A DNA stretch of 64,000 bases, from contig NZ_AUBC01000010.1 of NCBI RefSeq assembly GCF_000429045.1, positions 124,001 to 188,000 on the forward strand. Reading direction: 5' to 3'. The position numbers and the translations under genes are program-made. The notes beneath the pieces were generated by a model. The model had not been told where the DNA came from. It did no database searches and saw only the letters and a list, made by a program, of their open reading frames with translations. The stretch comes from Salinarimonas rosea DSM 21201 (lineage in GTDB: Bacteria; Pseudomonadota; Alphaproteobacteria; Rhizobiales; Beijerinckiaceae). This document shows positions 1-8,367 of this stretch, piece after piece; the first letter of the stretch is position 1, and every line of letters starts with the position of its first letter.

Positions 1-2
1 TC

Positions 3-245
3 GACGCCGTCACCGAGGCGCGCCTCAAGGAGGCGCTCGCCGAGGCGATGCGCGGGCGCACCGTCTTCGTCATCGCCCACCGCCTCGCCACCGTGCGCGA
101 CGCCGACCGCATCCTCGTCCTGCACGAGGGCCGCATCGTCGAGGACGGCTCCTACGAGGGCCTTCTCGCCGCGGGCGGCCGCTTCGCCCGTCTGGCCGCC
201 TCCCAGCACCTGCTGCAGCGGCTCGAGGCCGATCCCGCCCTCTAG
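3..245 (+). CDS. ABC exporter, ATP-binding C-terminus (partial)
   Basis: The gene enters from the left edge; only about 80 C-terminal residues are present. They contain the D-loop region (DAVTEARL), the H-loop (FVIAHRLATV) and the usual exporter ending (DRILVLHEGRIVEDGSYEGL). This is the distal part of the nucleotide-binding domain of a fused permease/ATPase exporter, which couples ATP hydrolysis to transport across the inner membrane. The substrate cannot be told because the Walker A motif and the membrane domain lie outside the window. The frame is open to base 3. It is followed by a 145-base gap before the lipoprotein gene. Confidence 0.9.
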   Translation, partial: DAVTEARLKEALAEAMRGRTVFVIAHRLATVRDADRILVLHEGRIVEDGSYEGLLAAGGRFARLAASQHLLQRLEADPAL

Positions 246-390
246 GGGCGGGGAATGCTGCCGAAGGCGGCTCGGGGCGGGGTCCGGAACCCTACGGCGC
301 GTCGATTCCGAGACGCAGGCGGCCCATCCTCCCCTCTCGCCAGCCCGTGCGATCTGTGCTTTAGCTCGCGGCGACGAGCGGAGGTGTGCG

Positions 391-633
391 ATGCGTGCGA
401 GTCGGGCGAGCGTTGGTGTCATCCTGGGTGTCGCGGCGGTGCTGGCGCTGTCCGCCTGCGGACGCCGCGGTTCGCTGGAGCCGCCGCCCGGCGCGGGTCC
501 CGCCCCGCTCGCCGACGAGGCGCGCGTGCCCTCCGATCCGTTGACCGAGGTGCCCGTCGGCGGCCCGCGCGAGCCCGAGAGCGTCCCCGTCACGCAGCCG
601 GACCGGCCGTTCCCCCTCGACTTTCTCCTCTGA
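391..633 (+). CDS. lptM: small LptM-like lipoprotein
   Basis: An 80-residue protein with an N-terminal hydrophobic segment and a lipobox (ALSAC, Cys about residue 23), followed at once by GRRGSLEPP, the conserved mature start of the LptM/YifL family. It should be lipidated and anchored in the outer membrane. In E. coli LptM helps LptD assembly. The remainder is proline-rich and poorly conserved. It lies 10 bases upstream of lysA, the arrangement seen in many alphaproteobacteria, so the two are probably cotranscribed. The family call rests on the lipobox context and synteny; the function in this organism is inferred. Confidence 0.7.
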   Translation: MRASRASVGVILGVAAVLALSACGRRGSLEPPPGAGPAPLADEARVPSDPLTEVPVGGPREPESVPVTQPDRPFPLDFLL

Positions 634-643
634 AGGGCGCGTC

Positions 644-1912
644 ATGCACCACTTCGCCTATCGCGACGGCGTCATGCACGCGGAGGACGTCTCGCTGGAG
701 GCGATCGCGGCGCAGGTGGGCACGCCCTTCTACTGCTATTCCACGGCGACGCTCGAGCGCCACTACGACGTCTTCGCCTCCGCCTTCGCCGACATGGACG
801 CGCTCGTCTGCTACGCGATGAAGGCCAACTCCAACCAGGCGGTGCTGCGCACGCTGGCGCGCCGCGGCGCGGGCATGGACATCGTCTCGGAGGGCGAGCT
901 GCGCCGGGCGCTCGCCGCCGGCGTGCCCGGCAACCGCATCGTGTTCTCCGGCGTCGGCAAGACCCGCACCGAGATGGCGGCGGCGCTCGCGGCGGGCATC
1001 CTGTGCTTCAACGTCGAGAGCGAGCCCGAGCTCGAGGCGCTCTCCTCGGTGGCGACGGAGATGAGCATCGAGGCGCCGATCTCGATCCGCGTCAACCCGG
1101 ACGTGGACGCGCGCACGCATGCCAAGATCTCGACGGGCAAGTTCGACAACAAGTTCGGCATCCCGATCTCCCGTGCCCGGGAGGTCTACGCCCGCGCCGC
1201 CGCGCTGCCGGGGATCGCGATCACCGGCGTCGACATGCACATCGGCAGCCAGATCACCGATCTCGCGCCTTTCGACAACGCCACCGCGCTGATGGCCGAG
1301 CTCGCCCGGGACCTGATGGCGCAGGGCCATCCGCTCCACCACATGGACCTCGGCGGCGGGCTCGGCGTGCCCTATCGCGAGGACGAGGAGCCGCCGCCGG
1401 CGCCCTCCGTGTTCGCGCAGACGATCAAGCGCCACACCAAGGATCTCGGCCTCCAGCTCCTGTTCGAGATCGGTCGCATGATCGCCGGCAACGCCGGCGT
1501 CCTCGTCTCGCGCGTGGTCTACGTGAAGGAGGGAGAGGGCAAGACCTTCGTCATCGTGGACGCGGCGATGAACGACCTCATCCGCCCGACGCTCTACGAG
1601 GCGCACCACGACATCAAGCCCCTGCGCCGGCCGGCGCCGGATGCGCCCCGGCGCGTGGTCGACGTGGTCGGGCCCGTCTGCGAGACCGGGGACTACCTCG
1701 CGCTGGGGCGGGCGCTGCCGGAGGTCGCCGCGGGCGACCTCGTGGCGATCATGACGGCGGGCGCCTACGGTGCGGTGCAGTCCTCCACCTACAACACCCG
1801 CCTCCTGGTGCCGGAGGTGCTCGTCGACGGCGCGCGCCACGCGGTCGTGCGCCCGCGCGAGCGCTACGAGGACCTGATCGGTCGCGACAGCGTGCCGGAC
1901 TGGCTCGGCTGA
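644..1912 (+). CDS. lysA: diaminopimelate decarboxylase
   Basis: 422 residues, normal for LysA. This PLP enzyme decarboxylates meso-diaminopimelate to L-lysine, the last step of lysine synthesis. Visible signatures are the PLP-lysine region (CYAMKANSNQAVL), the HIGSQI motif, the glycine-rich phosphate-binding segment (DLGGGLGVPY), and the C-terminal CETGDYLA and GAYGAVQSSTYN motifs that contribute active-site residues across the dimer. The start ATG is preceded by GAAGGGCG. It follows the lipoprotein gene closely and is terminated by a hairpin that begins at its stop codon. Confidence 0.97.
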   Translation: MHHFAYRDGVMHAEDVSLEAIAAQVGTPFYCYSTATLERHYDVFASAFADMDALVCYAMKANSNQAVLRTLARRGAGMDIVSEGELRRALAAGVPGNRIVFSGVGKTRTEMAAALAAGILCFNVESEPELEALSSVATEMSIEAPISIRVNPDVDARTHAKISTGKFDNKFGIPISRAREVYARAAALPGIAITGVDMHIGSQITDLAPFDNATALMAELARDLMAQGHPLHHMDLGGGLGVPYREDEEPPPAPSVFAQTIKRHTKDLGLQLLFEIGRMIAGNAGVLVSRVVYVKEGEGKTFVIVDAAMNDLIRPTLYEAHHDIKPLRRPAPDAPRRVVDVVGPVCETGDYLALGRALPEVAAGDLVAIMTAGAYGAVQSSTYNTRLLVPEVLVDGARHAVVRPRERYEDLIGRDSVPDWLG

Positions 1913-1935
1913 ACGCCGGGCGCGGCCCCGGCGTT
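1912..1935 (+). terminator. hairpin after lysA
   Basis: A perfect 9-bp stem (AACGCCGGG / CCCGGCGTT) with a 6-base loop begins at the last base of the lysA stop codon and is followed by TTGCG. The U-tract is short, so it is a weak intrinsic terminator. The same bases also read TGAAC-N17-CGTT (1910-1935), one mismatch from an EcfG promoter, 40 bases before the next gene. One or both readings may be coincidence of a GC-rich palindrome. Confidence 0.5.
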
Positions 1936-1975
1936 TGCGTCTCGTGATCGACCAGAACCGAGACGAGGCGCCCCC

Positions 1976-2449
1976 ATGCCGACGAACGAGCCTGCGAAGA
2001 AGCCTGCGAACGAGCCGTCCCCTCACCATGAGCCCGCGACCGGGCGGCGAGCGACCGCAGCGGACGCGACGGAGAAGCCGCCCACGCCCGACATGGTGCC
2101 GGACGCGTCCTCCGAGCGGATGACCGGGGATCACGCGCCCGTCGACGACGCCCGCCCCAACGCGGCGATGCTCAAGGCCGACGTGGATTCCGGCCGCACC
2201 GGAGACAAGAACGCGGTGTTCGACCCGGGCATGTCCATGCTCGGCACCGACGACGAGGTCGCCGGCACTCCCGCCTCTCCCGAGCGCATGCGCCTCGCCC
2301 GCGAGGAGCAGGCCCGCAATGCGCCGAAGGTGGACGCCCCCGCCCCGACGGACATCGCCCGCACCGGCGGCGGCCGGGTGGTCGGCGGGTTCGTGGCGTT
2401 GATCGTGCTGGTGGGGCTCGTGGTCGTGGTGGCGCTGCTGATGGCGTAG
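1976..2449 (+). CDS. hypothetical protein with C-terminal membrane anchor
   Basis: 157 residues. The first ~125 are hydrophilic, rich in Pro, Ala, Asp and Glu, and probably disordered; residues ~131-156 form one strong hydrophobic helix (VVGGFVALIVLVGLVVVVALLMA) at the extreme C-terminus. This gives a tail-anchored topology with most of the chain in the cytoplasm or periplasm. I do not recognise a family. It stands alone between lysA and the convergent protease gene. A possible EcfG-like promoter overlapping the lysA terminator (1910-1935) would make it a stress protein, but that is speculative. Confidence 0.7.
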   Translation: MPTNEPAKKPANEPSPHHEPATGRRATAADATEKPPTPDMVPDASSERMTGDHAPVDDARPNAAMLKADVDSGRTGDKNAVFDPGMSMLGTDDEVAGTPASPERMRLAREEQARNAPKVDAPAPTDIARTGGGRVVGGFVALIVLVGLVVVVALLMA

Positions 2450-2599
2450 CCGATCCACAGGGCTCGGAGAGCTACGGAATTGGCCTCGGCGCCTCGCATG
2501 GGCCGCCACGACGTCCAGCCGGATCATGAACGAGAACGGCCGGCGCGCCCTCGCGGACGCACCGGCCATCGTCTCTCGAAAGCCCTCCCGCGGGGCCGA

Positions 2600-4147
2600 T
2601 CAGCCGATCGGCAGGCGGAAGGCGATGAAGCGGGAGGCGCCGTCGCGCTCGACGCGCACCAGCACGGCCTCGCGCCCGGATTCCGCCGCTGCCGCGAGAG
2701 CCTCCTCGACGTCCTGCGGGTTCGCCACCGGCTCGCCACCGATCTCGGCGATCACGTCGCCCTCGGCGATGCCCTTCTCGAAGGCCGGCCCGTCGGGATC
2801 GACCTCGACCACGGCGACGCCCGCCATGTCGCCCTCGACGGGGGCGAGCTGGAGGCCGAGATCGTTGAACTCCTGCGCCTCCGGCTCGCGGGCCGCGGTG
2901 ACGACCTCGTCCGTCGGCATCCGCCCGATCGTGACGTCCAGCGTCTGCCGCTCGCCGTCGCGGAAGATCACGACCTCGATCGTCTCGCCCGGGTCCATGA
3001 ACGCGATCGTGCGCGACAGGTCGCGGGCGTCCTCGATGTCGTCGCCGGCCACCTCGAGCACGATGTCGCCGACCTCGAAGCCGGCCTCGGCGGCCGGGCT
3101 GTCCGGCGTGACCTGGCCGACGATGGCGCCCTGCGCCGTGTCGAGGCCGACGCCGGCGGCGATGTCCTCGTTCACCGGCTGGATCTGCACGCCGAGGAAG
3201 CCGCGCTCGACCTCGCCCGTCTCGCGCAGCTGCGCGACGATGCGCTGGACGGTCTCGGAGGGGATCGCGAAGGCGATGCCCACGTTGCCGCCCGTCGGCG
3301 AGGAAATCGCCGTGTTGACGCCGATCACCTGGCCGGACTGGTCGAAGGCCGGGCCACCCGAGTTGCCCTGGTTCACCGGCGCGTCGATCTGCAGGAAGTC
3401 GTCGTAGGGGCCCGCACCGATGTCGCGCCCGCGCGCCGAGACGATGCCCGCGGTAACGGTGCCGCCGAGCCCGAACGGGTTGCCGATCGCAACCACCCAG
3501 TCGCCGACGCGCGGCGCGGTGGGCGCGAACTCAACGTAGGCGAACGGATCGTCGCGCTCCTCGACCTTGAGCAGGGCGAGGTCGGTCTTCGGATCGAGGC
3601 CGACGATCTCCGCGTCGAGAGTCGTGCCGTCGTCCATCAGGACCTCGACGGTCTCGGCGCTCTCGACGACGTGGTTGTTCGTCACGAGGTAGCCGTCGCC
3701 GGAGATGAAGAAGCCTGATCCCTGGGCGCCGCGGCGCGGGGCCGGCCCGCGCGGCGCGAGGCCCTCGCCGCCGCCGCGGAAGCGCTCGAAGAACTCGTGC
3801 AGCGGGCTGTCCTCGGGGATGTCCATGCCCGGAGGCAGGCCGGGGATGCCGCGGCCCGTCGCCATCGCCGGCTCGTTGCCGAGGCGGGTGCGCACGGAGA
3901 CGACCGCCGGGCGCACGCGCTCGACGACGTCGGCGAAGGAGGGAACGCGGGCGTCCGGCGTCTCGAGGGTCAGCGCACCGGAGGGCGCTTCCGCCTGCGT
4001 CTGGGCCTGCGCCGGCAGCGACGCCTGGAACGGGCCGGTGCCGAGGCCGGCGACGCCGAGGGCGCCGATGCCGACGGCGGCGAGGAGCGCGGTGCGCGTC
4101 GACGCGAACCGGCGGCTGGTGATGCGCTCGGGGGAGTTCGTGGTCAT
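2600..4147 (-). CDS. DegP/HtrA-type periplasmic serine protease
   Basis: 515 residues. The N-terminus has a signal-peptide-like hydrophobic stretch (~residues 19-48, ending AQAQTQA). The trypsin-like domain has His159 (TNNHV), Asp189 (PKTDLALL) and Ser263 (QGNSGGPAFD), a complete catalytic triad. Two PDZ domains follow (~residues 285-385 and ~410-510). This matches the DegP/DegQ/MucD family, which degrades or holds misfolded envelope proteins. It is monocistronic and convergent with the 1976 gene. An EcfG-like sequence (4215-4239) lies 67 bases upstream. DegP, DegQ and MucD cannot be separated by eye, so no symbol is given. Confidence 0.95.
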   Translation of the reverse strand: MTTNSPERITSRRFASTRTALLAAVGIGALGVAGLGTGPFQASLPAQAQTQAEAPSGALTLETPDARVPSFADVVERVRPAVVSVRTRLGNEPAMATGRGIPGLPPGMDIPEDSPLHEFFERFRGGGEGLAPRGPAPRRGAQGSGFFISGDGYLVTNNHVVESAETVEVLMDDGTTLDAEIVGLDPKTDLALLKVEERDDPFAYVEFAPTAPRVGDWVVAIGNPFGLGGTVTAGIVSARGRDIGAGPYDDFLQIDAPVNQGNSGGPAFDQSGQVIGVNTAISSPTGGNVGIAFAIPSETVQRIVAQLRETGEVERGFLGVQIQPVNEDIAAGVGLDTAQGAIVGQVTPDSPAAEAGFEVGDIVLEVAGDDIEDARDLSRTIAFMDPGETIEVVIFRDGERQTLDVTIGRMPTDEVVTAAREPEAQEFNDLGLQLAPVEGDMAGVAVVEVDPDGPAFEKGIAEGDVIAEIGGEPVANPQDVEEALAAAAESGREAVLVRVERDGASRFIAFRLPIG

Positions 4148-4214
4148 GGAACCTCTGTCTCTGCGCCGTGAAGCGATGCGGGAGGGCTCGTGCCCTCGCC
4201 TGTGCCTCGACGCG

Positions 4215-4239
4215 AACGTCGGGCCTCGCCGGTGGTTCT
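4215..4239 (-). promoter_or_regulatory. EcfG-like promoter upstream of the DegP-type protease
   Basis: On the minus strand AGAAC-N16-CGTT, one mismatch from the alphaproteobacterial general stress consensus GGAAC-N16/17-CGTT. The -10 element is 67 bases from the protease start. Weaker than the exact match at 4958-4983. Confidence 0.4.
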
Positions 4240-4296
4240 AGACGCGGGGCGATGTCGCGCCCCTTTCCCGGACATTAAGTCTCTGTAACGCGAGGC

Positions 4297-4326
4297 GGGA
4301 CGGCCGAGCTCGCGCCCGGCCGTCCC
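4297..4326 (-). terminator. terminator-like hairpin after the small stress genes
   Basis: A perfect 10-bp inverted repeat (GGGACGGCCG / CGGCCGTCCC) with a 10-base loop lies 40 bases beyond the stop codon of the 4367-4594 gene, in its direction of transcription. No clear U-run follows, so it may be a rho-dependent pause or mRNA 3' end rather than a strong intrinsic terminator. Confidence 0.45.
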
Positions 4327-4366
4327 GTGATCTCGTCGCGCGGCGTACGCCGCTCGGATGCGCCGC

Positions 4367-4594
4367 TCAGTGCGAACCCTGGTCGGACCGCCGCGCTCCG
4401 TGCGAGCGCGACAGCGCCGGCGCCTCGCCGCCATGGTCGAGCGCGCCGGACGGCGGGGCCTTCGGGCCGTCGTGGGGATGCATGCCCTCGTCGGCGGTCC
4501 GGTGCTCGGGGATGTCGGCGTGCGGATCGTTCCTGCGCTTCATCTCGAGCGCCTTCTTCGCCGCCTTCTGCTGCTCGGTCTCGTGCTCTGCCAT
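4367..4594 (-). CDS. small hydrophilic protein, 75 aa
   Basis: 75 residues, highly charged and His-rich (MAEHETEQQKAAKKALEMKR at the start), with a likely helical N-terminal third and a disordered remainder. No cysteine, no membrane segment and no family that I recognise. The start is supported by GAGGACGAGC just upstream. It begins 11 bases after the 4606-4923 gene on the same strand and so forms a two-gene operon with it. Composition resembles small cytosolic stress-induced proteins of alphaproteobacteria. The promoter before the operon matches the EcfG consensus exactly. Confidence 0.65.
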   Translation of the reverse strand: MAEHETEQQKAAKKALEMKRRNDPHADIPEHRTADEGMHPHDGPKAPPSGALDHGGEAPALSRSHGARRSDQGSH

Positions 4595-4605
4595 GATGCT
4601 CGTCC

Positions 4606-4923
4606 TCAGCGCTTGCGCGTTGCCGGCTCGCCGGTGATCGTCCGCTCGACCTCGGAGAGGTCGGAGACGTGCTCGTGGCCCATGCGGGTATCGGCGTGGC
4701 CGTGGCCGTGCTGGCGCGGGTCGTTGTCGGAGCCCGGACGGCCGGGGTCCGCGCCCCGGTCCGCCGCATAGTCCTCGGGCGGGTGGCCGTGATGCTCGCC
4801 GAACGTCTCGGGCGTGGTCGAGGGCTGGCGCGTGAGCGGGCTCTGCTTGGGTGCGTGGCCCATCTCCTGGTTCCGCTTGAGCGCGGCGCGCGCCTTCTCC
4901 TCCTCGGAGCGGGGGTCGTGCAT
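4606..4923 (-). CDS. small hydrophilic stress-type protein, 105 aa
   Basis: 105 residues starting at MHDPRSEEEKARAALKRNQE. The ATG is chosen because GGGAGGATCCC lies directly upstream; a longer frame to 4959 has no such site. The protein is charged, rich in His, Asp, Gly and Pro, without hydrophobic segments, and probably disordered. No family recognised. First gene of a two-gene operon whose second member (4367-4594) has similar composition. The exact GGAAC-N17-CGTT sequence 34 bases upstream suggests general stress control. Confidence 0.65.
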   Translation of the reverse strand: MHDPRSEEEKARAALKRNQEMGHAPKQSPLTRQPSTTPETFGEHHGHPPEDYAADRGADPGRPGSDNDPRQHGHGHADTRMGHEHVSDLSEVERTITGEPATRKR

Positions 4924-4957
4924 GGGATCCTCCCGTGATCGTGTCCGTCGCGAGAGC

Positions 4958-4983
4958 AACGCGGCGCGAATGCCCCACGTTCC
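4958..4983 (-). promoter_or_regulatory. EcfG (general stress sigma) promoter, exact match
   Basis: Minus strand GGAAC-N17-CGTT, an exact fit to the alphaproteobacterial EcfG consensus. Its -10 element lies 34 bases before the ATG of the small stress-type operon (4923 to 4367). Position and exactness make this one of the two strongest such sites in the window. Confidence 0.7.
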
Positions 4984-5056
4984 GCGGCGCGCCCCGCTTG
5001 TCCCGGGCCGGCGCTCCCCCTATGGTCCGCCGCGTTCGACGAAGGACGACACCGAC

Positions 5057-6484
5057 GTGCGCCACATCTCCACCCGCGGCGAGGCCCCCGCCATCGGCTT
5101 CACCGACGCGCTGCTCACCGGGCTCGCGCGCGACGGCGGTCTCTACGTGCCGGAGGCCTACCCGACCCTGCCGCCCGAGGCGATCGCCGGCTTTTCGGGC
5201 CTGTCCTTCGCGCAGACCGCCCAGCGCGTTCTCGGCGCGCTCGTCGAGGGCGAGATCGAGACGCCGGCGCTCGATGCGATGATCGAGGACGCCTATGCGT
5301 CCTTCCGCCATCCGGCGACCTGCCCGCTCGTCCAGATCGACGACAATCTCTTCGTGCTGGAGCTCTTCCACGGCCCGACGCTCGCCTTCAAGGACGTGGC
5401 GATGCAGCTGCTCGGGCGGCTGATGGACCACGTGCTCGAGGCGCGCGGCCAGCGCGCCACCATCGTCGGCGCGACCTCCGGCGACACCGGCTCCGCCGCC
5501 GTCGACGCCTTCTCCGGCCTCGACCAGGTCGACGTCTTCATCCTGTTCCCGCAGGGGCGCGTCTCCGAGGTCCAGCGCCGCCAGATGACCACGGTCGCGG
5601 CGCCGAACGTCCACGCGGTGGCGCTGGAAGGCACGTTCGACGATTGCCAGGCCATCGTTAAGGGGATGTTCAACCACGCCCGCTTCCGCGACGACCTGCT
5701 CTTGTCGGGCGTGAACTCGATCAACTGGGCGCGCGTCGCGGCGCAGGCGACCTACTACTTCACCTCCGCCGTGTCGCTGGGCGGGCCGCATCGGCCGATC
5801 TCCTACGCGGTCCCCACCGGCAATTTCGGCGACATCCTCGCCGGCGACATCGCCCGGCGCATGGGCCTGCCGATCGGGGAGCTGGTGATCGCCTCGAACG
5901 CCAACGACATCCTGCCGCGCACCCTGGAGACGGGGTCCTACACCGTCACGGGCGTGACGCCGACGACCTCGCCGTCGATGGACATCCAGGTCTCGTCGAA
6001 CTTCGAGCGGCTGCTGTTCGAGCTGCACGACCGCGACGGCGCCGCGATCCGCGGGCTGATGGGGCAGCTCGCGCAAGGCGGAGCCTTCGCCATCGCCGAG
6101 GAGCCGCTCGCGCGCCTGCGCCGGAGCTTCTCGGCGCGCGCCGTGCCGGAGGACGCGGTCTCGGCCGAAATCGCGCGCACCCGGCGCGAGGCCGGCTACC
6201 TGCTCGATCCGCATACCGCGATCGGCGTCGCCGCCGGGCGCGCGGCGCTCGCCCGCGATCCCGGGGTGCCGATGGTCGCGCTCGCCACAGCGCACCCCGC
6301 CAAGTTCCCCGACGCGGTGGAGGCCGCCTGCGGCGTGCGTCCGCCGCTGCCGCCGCACCTCGCCGACCTCTACGACCGCCCCGAGCGCTTCGAGGTGCAG
6401 CCGAACGACCAGGGCGCCATCGAGCGCTTCATCCGCGCCCGCTCGCGCATCCCCGGAGCACGGGCCTCCGGAGCGCGGGCATGA
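5057..6484 (+). CDS. thrC: threonine synthase
   Basis: 475 residues from a GTG start (VRHISTRG, the conserved ThrC N-terminus), with AAGGACG 8-14 bases upstream. This PLP enzyme converts O-phosphohomoserine to threonine. The PLP-lysine motif is GPTLAFKDVAMQLL, and the phosphate-binding motif is TSGDTGSAA; the VPTGNFGDILAG segment is also typical. Length and motifs match the long class of ThrC found in proteobacteria and yeast. Its stop overlaps the start of the following peptidase gene (ATGA), so the two are translationally coupled. Confidence 0.96.
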   Translation: MRHISTRGEAPAIGFTDALLTGLARDGGLYVPEAYPTLPPEAIAGFSGLSFAQTAQRVLGALVEGEIETPALDAMIEDAYASFRHPATCPLVQIDDNLFVLELFHGPTLAFKDVAMQLLGRLMDHVLEARGQRATIVGATSGDTGSAAVDAFSGLDQVDVFILFPQGRVSEVQRRQMTTVAAPNVHAVALEGTFDDCQAIVKGMFNHARFRDDLLLSGVNSINWARVAAQATYYFTSAVSLGGPHRPISYAVPTGNFGDILAGDIARRMGLPIGELVIASNANDILPRTLETGSYTVTGVTPTTSPSMDIQVSSNFERLLFELHDRDGAAIRGLMGQLAQGGAFAIAEEPLARLRRSFSARAVPEDAVSAEIARTRREAGYLLDPHTAIGVAAGRAALARDPGVPMVALATAHPAKFPDAVEAACGVRPPLPPHLADLYDRPERFEVQPNDQGAIERFIRARSRIPGARASGARA

Positions 6485-7755
6485 GCCTGCCCTCGCAGGA
6501 GCACCGCGAGACGCGGCTCGCCAACGGTCTCGTCGTCGTCACCGAGGCGATGCCGCACGTCGCCACCGTGGCGCTCGGCGTCTGGATCGGCGCCGGCGCC
6601 CGCGACGAGGCCGAGGACGAGCACGGCCTCTCGCACCTGCTCGAGCACATGGCCTTCAAGGGCACGGCGCGCCGCTCGGCGCAGGCCATCGCCGAGGACA
6701 TCGAGAACGTCGGCGGCGACATCAACGCCGCCACCTCCGTCGAGTACACCTGCTACACGGCCCGGGTGCTCGGCGAGGACGTCGGGCTCGCGCTCGACGT
6801 GCTCGGCGACATCCTCACGGCGTCGAGCTTCGACCCGACCGAGCTCGAGCGCGAGCGCGGGGTGATCCTCCAGGAGATCGCCGCCGTCGAGGACACGCCC
6901 GACGACCTCGTCGGCGACCTCTTCGTCGAGACCGCCTTCCCGGGCCAGCCGCTCGGGCGGCCGATCCTCGGCCGGCCGGAGACGGTCTCGGCGTTCACGC
7001 CGGACGGGATCCGCGCCTTCGTCGAGCGGCACTACCGCCCCGGCCGCATGGTGATCGCCGCCGCCGGCGCGGTCGAGCACGAGGCCGTGGTCGACGCCGC
7101 GCACCGCTTCTTCGGCGCGATGCCCGAGGGTGCCGGGCCCGACGCGCCGGCGGCGAGCTATCGCGGCGGCGAGACGCGGCTGAAGCGCAAGCACGAGCAG
7201 GTCAACCTGATGCTCGGCCTGCCCGGCCGCTCGTTCCGGGCGCGGGACTACTACGCCACGCAGCTCTTCGCGCAGGTGCTCGGCGGCTCGATCTCCTCGC
7301 GGCTGTGGCAGGAGGTGCGCGAGAAGCGCGGCCTCGCCTACTCGGTCGACGCCTTCCACTGGCCCTTCTCCGACACCGGCGTGTTCGGCATCGCCGCCGG
7401 CGTCGCCGAGGAGGACGCCGCCGCCTTCGCCGAGGTCGCCGTCGACACCCTGCGCGAGACCGCGGCGACGCTCACCGAGGCCGAGCTCGCCCGCGCCAAG
7501 GCGCAGGTGAAGGTGGGCCTCCTCGCCGCGCTGGAGACGCCCGGCGGGCGCATCGAGCGCCTCGCCCGCCAGATGCTGGCCTGGGGCCGGATCGTGCCGA
7601 TGCACGAGCTCGTCGCCCGCGTCGAGGCGGTCGACGTCGCCGCCGCCCGCGCCGCCGGCACGGCGCTGCTCGAGGGCGCGCCGACGCTCGCCGCCATCGG
7701 CCCGCTGAAGACGCTCCCGCCCCTCGGCACGATCGCGGCGCGGCTGCGGGGGTGA
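6481..7755 (+). CDS. M16 family zinc peptidase (processing-peptidase-like)
   Basis: 424 residues. The inverted zinc motif HxxEH is present (HLLEHMAFKGT, ~residues 57-67), with the downstream acidic ligand region (ENVGGDINAATSVEYT) typical of the family. Two homologous halves can be followed, the second carrying the GGSISSRLWQEVREKRGLAYS motif. This is the bacterial homologue of mitochondrial processing peptidase beta, a cytosolic or periplasmic peptidase of unsettled substrate in bacteria. It overlaps thrC by 4 bases, a linkage widespread in alphaproteobacteria. Confidence 0.94.
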   Translation: MSLPSQEHRETRLANGLVVVTEAMPHVATVALGVWIGAGARDEAEDEHGLSHLLEHMAFKGTARRSAQAIAEDIENVGGDINAATSVEYTCYTARVLGEDVGLALDVLGDILTASSFDPTELERERGVILQEIAAVEDTPDDLVGDLFVETAFPGQPLGRPILGRPETVSAFTPDGIRAFVERHYRPGRMVIAAAGAVEHEAVVDAAHRFFGAMPEGAGPDAPAASYRGGETRLKRKHEQVNLMLGLPGRSFRARDYYATQLFAQVLGGSISSRLWQEVREKRGLAYSVDAFHWPFSDTGVFGIAAGVAEEDAAAFAEVAVDTLRETAATLTEAELARAKAQVKVGLLAALETPGGRIERLARQMLAWGRIVPMHELVARVEAVDVAAARAAGTALLEGAPTLAAIGPLKTLPPLGTIAARLRG

Positions 7756-7784
7756 GGGCTGGGGGGCTGGGGGCTGGGGGCGCT

Positions 7785-8225
7785 TCACCCCGGCGCGAGC
7801 CGCCGGGGCATCCAGAACTCGGACACGGCGGCGGGGAGGGACGCCTCGCGCTCCAGCGCCCGGCGGGCGGTCCAGAGGTGGCGCACGAGACGCTCGAGGG
7901 CAGGGGCGGGCGCATCGTCGGACACGGCGAGGATCTCCGCCTCGCCCGCGGCCAGCACGAGGGCGAGCAGCGCCCCCTCCCGCGACCCGGCCGGAAGGCC
8001 GGCCGCCCGCTCCGCCAGCCGATCGAGCGCCTCCCCCAGCGCATCCATCTCCCGATCCGCCGCCGCCCGCACCCGCGGATCGGCCGCCTCCCGCGCGAGC
8101 CGGTCGCACGCCTGATGCCGCCCGATCATCCCCTCCGCCTCCCGGGCGAGGGCGGCGAGCGGGCAGGAGGCTGCGCGCGAGAGCGGGGACGGCGTGGGGG
8201 ACGGCTGGAGCGGGGAGGGGTGCAT
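7785..8225 (-). CDS. hypothetical helical protein, 146 aa
   Basis: 146 residues from MHPSPLQPSP; the upstream frame to 8333 is Pro/Arg junk, and GGAG lies ahead of the chosen ATG. After a proline-rich start the chain is Ala/Leu/Glu/Arg-rich and almost wholly helical (e.g. AALAREAEGMIGRHQACDRL). No family recognised. It is divergent from the XRE regulator at 8368 with 142 bases between them, and an imperfect inverted repeat lies in that gap, so the regulator may control it. Convergent with the M16 peptidase gene, ending 29 bases from its stop. Confidence 0.65.
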   Translation of the reverse strand: MHPSPLQPSPTPSPLSRAASCPLAALAREAEGMIGRHQACDRLAREAADPRVRAAADREMDALGEALDRLAERAAGLPAGSREGALLALVLAAGEAEILAVSDDAPAPALERLVRHLWTARRALEREASLPAAVSEFWMPRRLAPG

Positions 8226-8298
8226 GGCGGGCTCCGGACGGGCGCGCGGGCGGGCCCGCGCAGGGGGTGCGCACGGGGGTGGCGGGGGTGATGTGGGA

Positions 8299-8345
8299 CC
8301 TTTAGTATCAGCCAGGCCATCGGCCCGAGTCAAGACTTAAAGTGA
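8299..8345. promoter_or_regulatory. AT-richer divergent promoter/operator region
   Basis: A pocket of low GC between two divergent genes contains CCTTTAGTATC (8299-8309) and GACTTAAAGTG (8334-8344), which form an imperfect inverted repeat (CTTTAGT / ACTTAAAG). It is the obvious place for the XRE protein to bind. Inferred from position only. Confidence 0.35.
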
Positions 8346-8367
8346 CATCCGTATCCGAAAGTGCCCG

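Noticed and set aside
2480-3718. 412-codon frame on the plus strand opposite the DegP-type protease
   Set aside because: Antisense shadow with low-complexity His/Asp/Arg translation; the minus-strand frame has the catalytic triad and PDZ domains.
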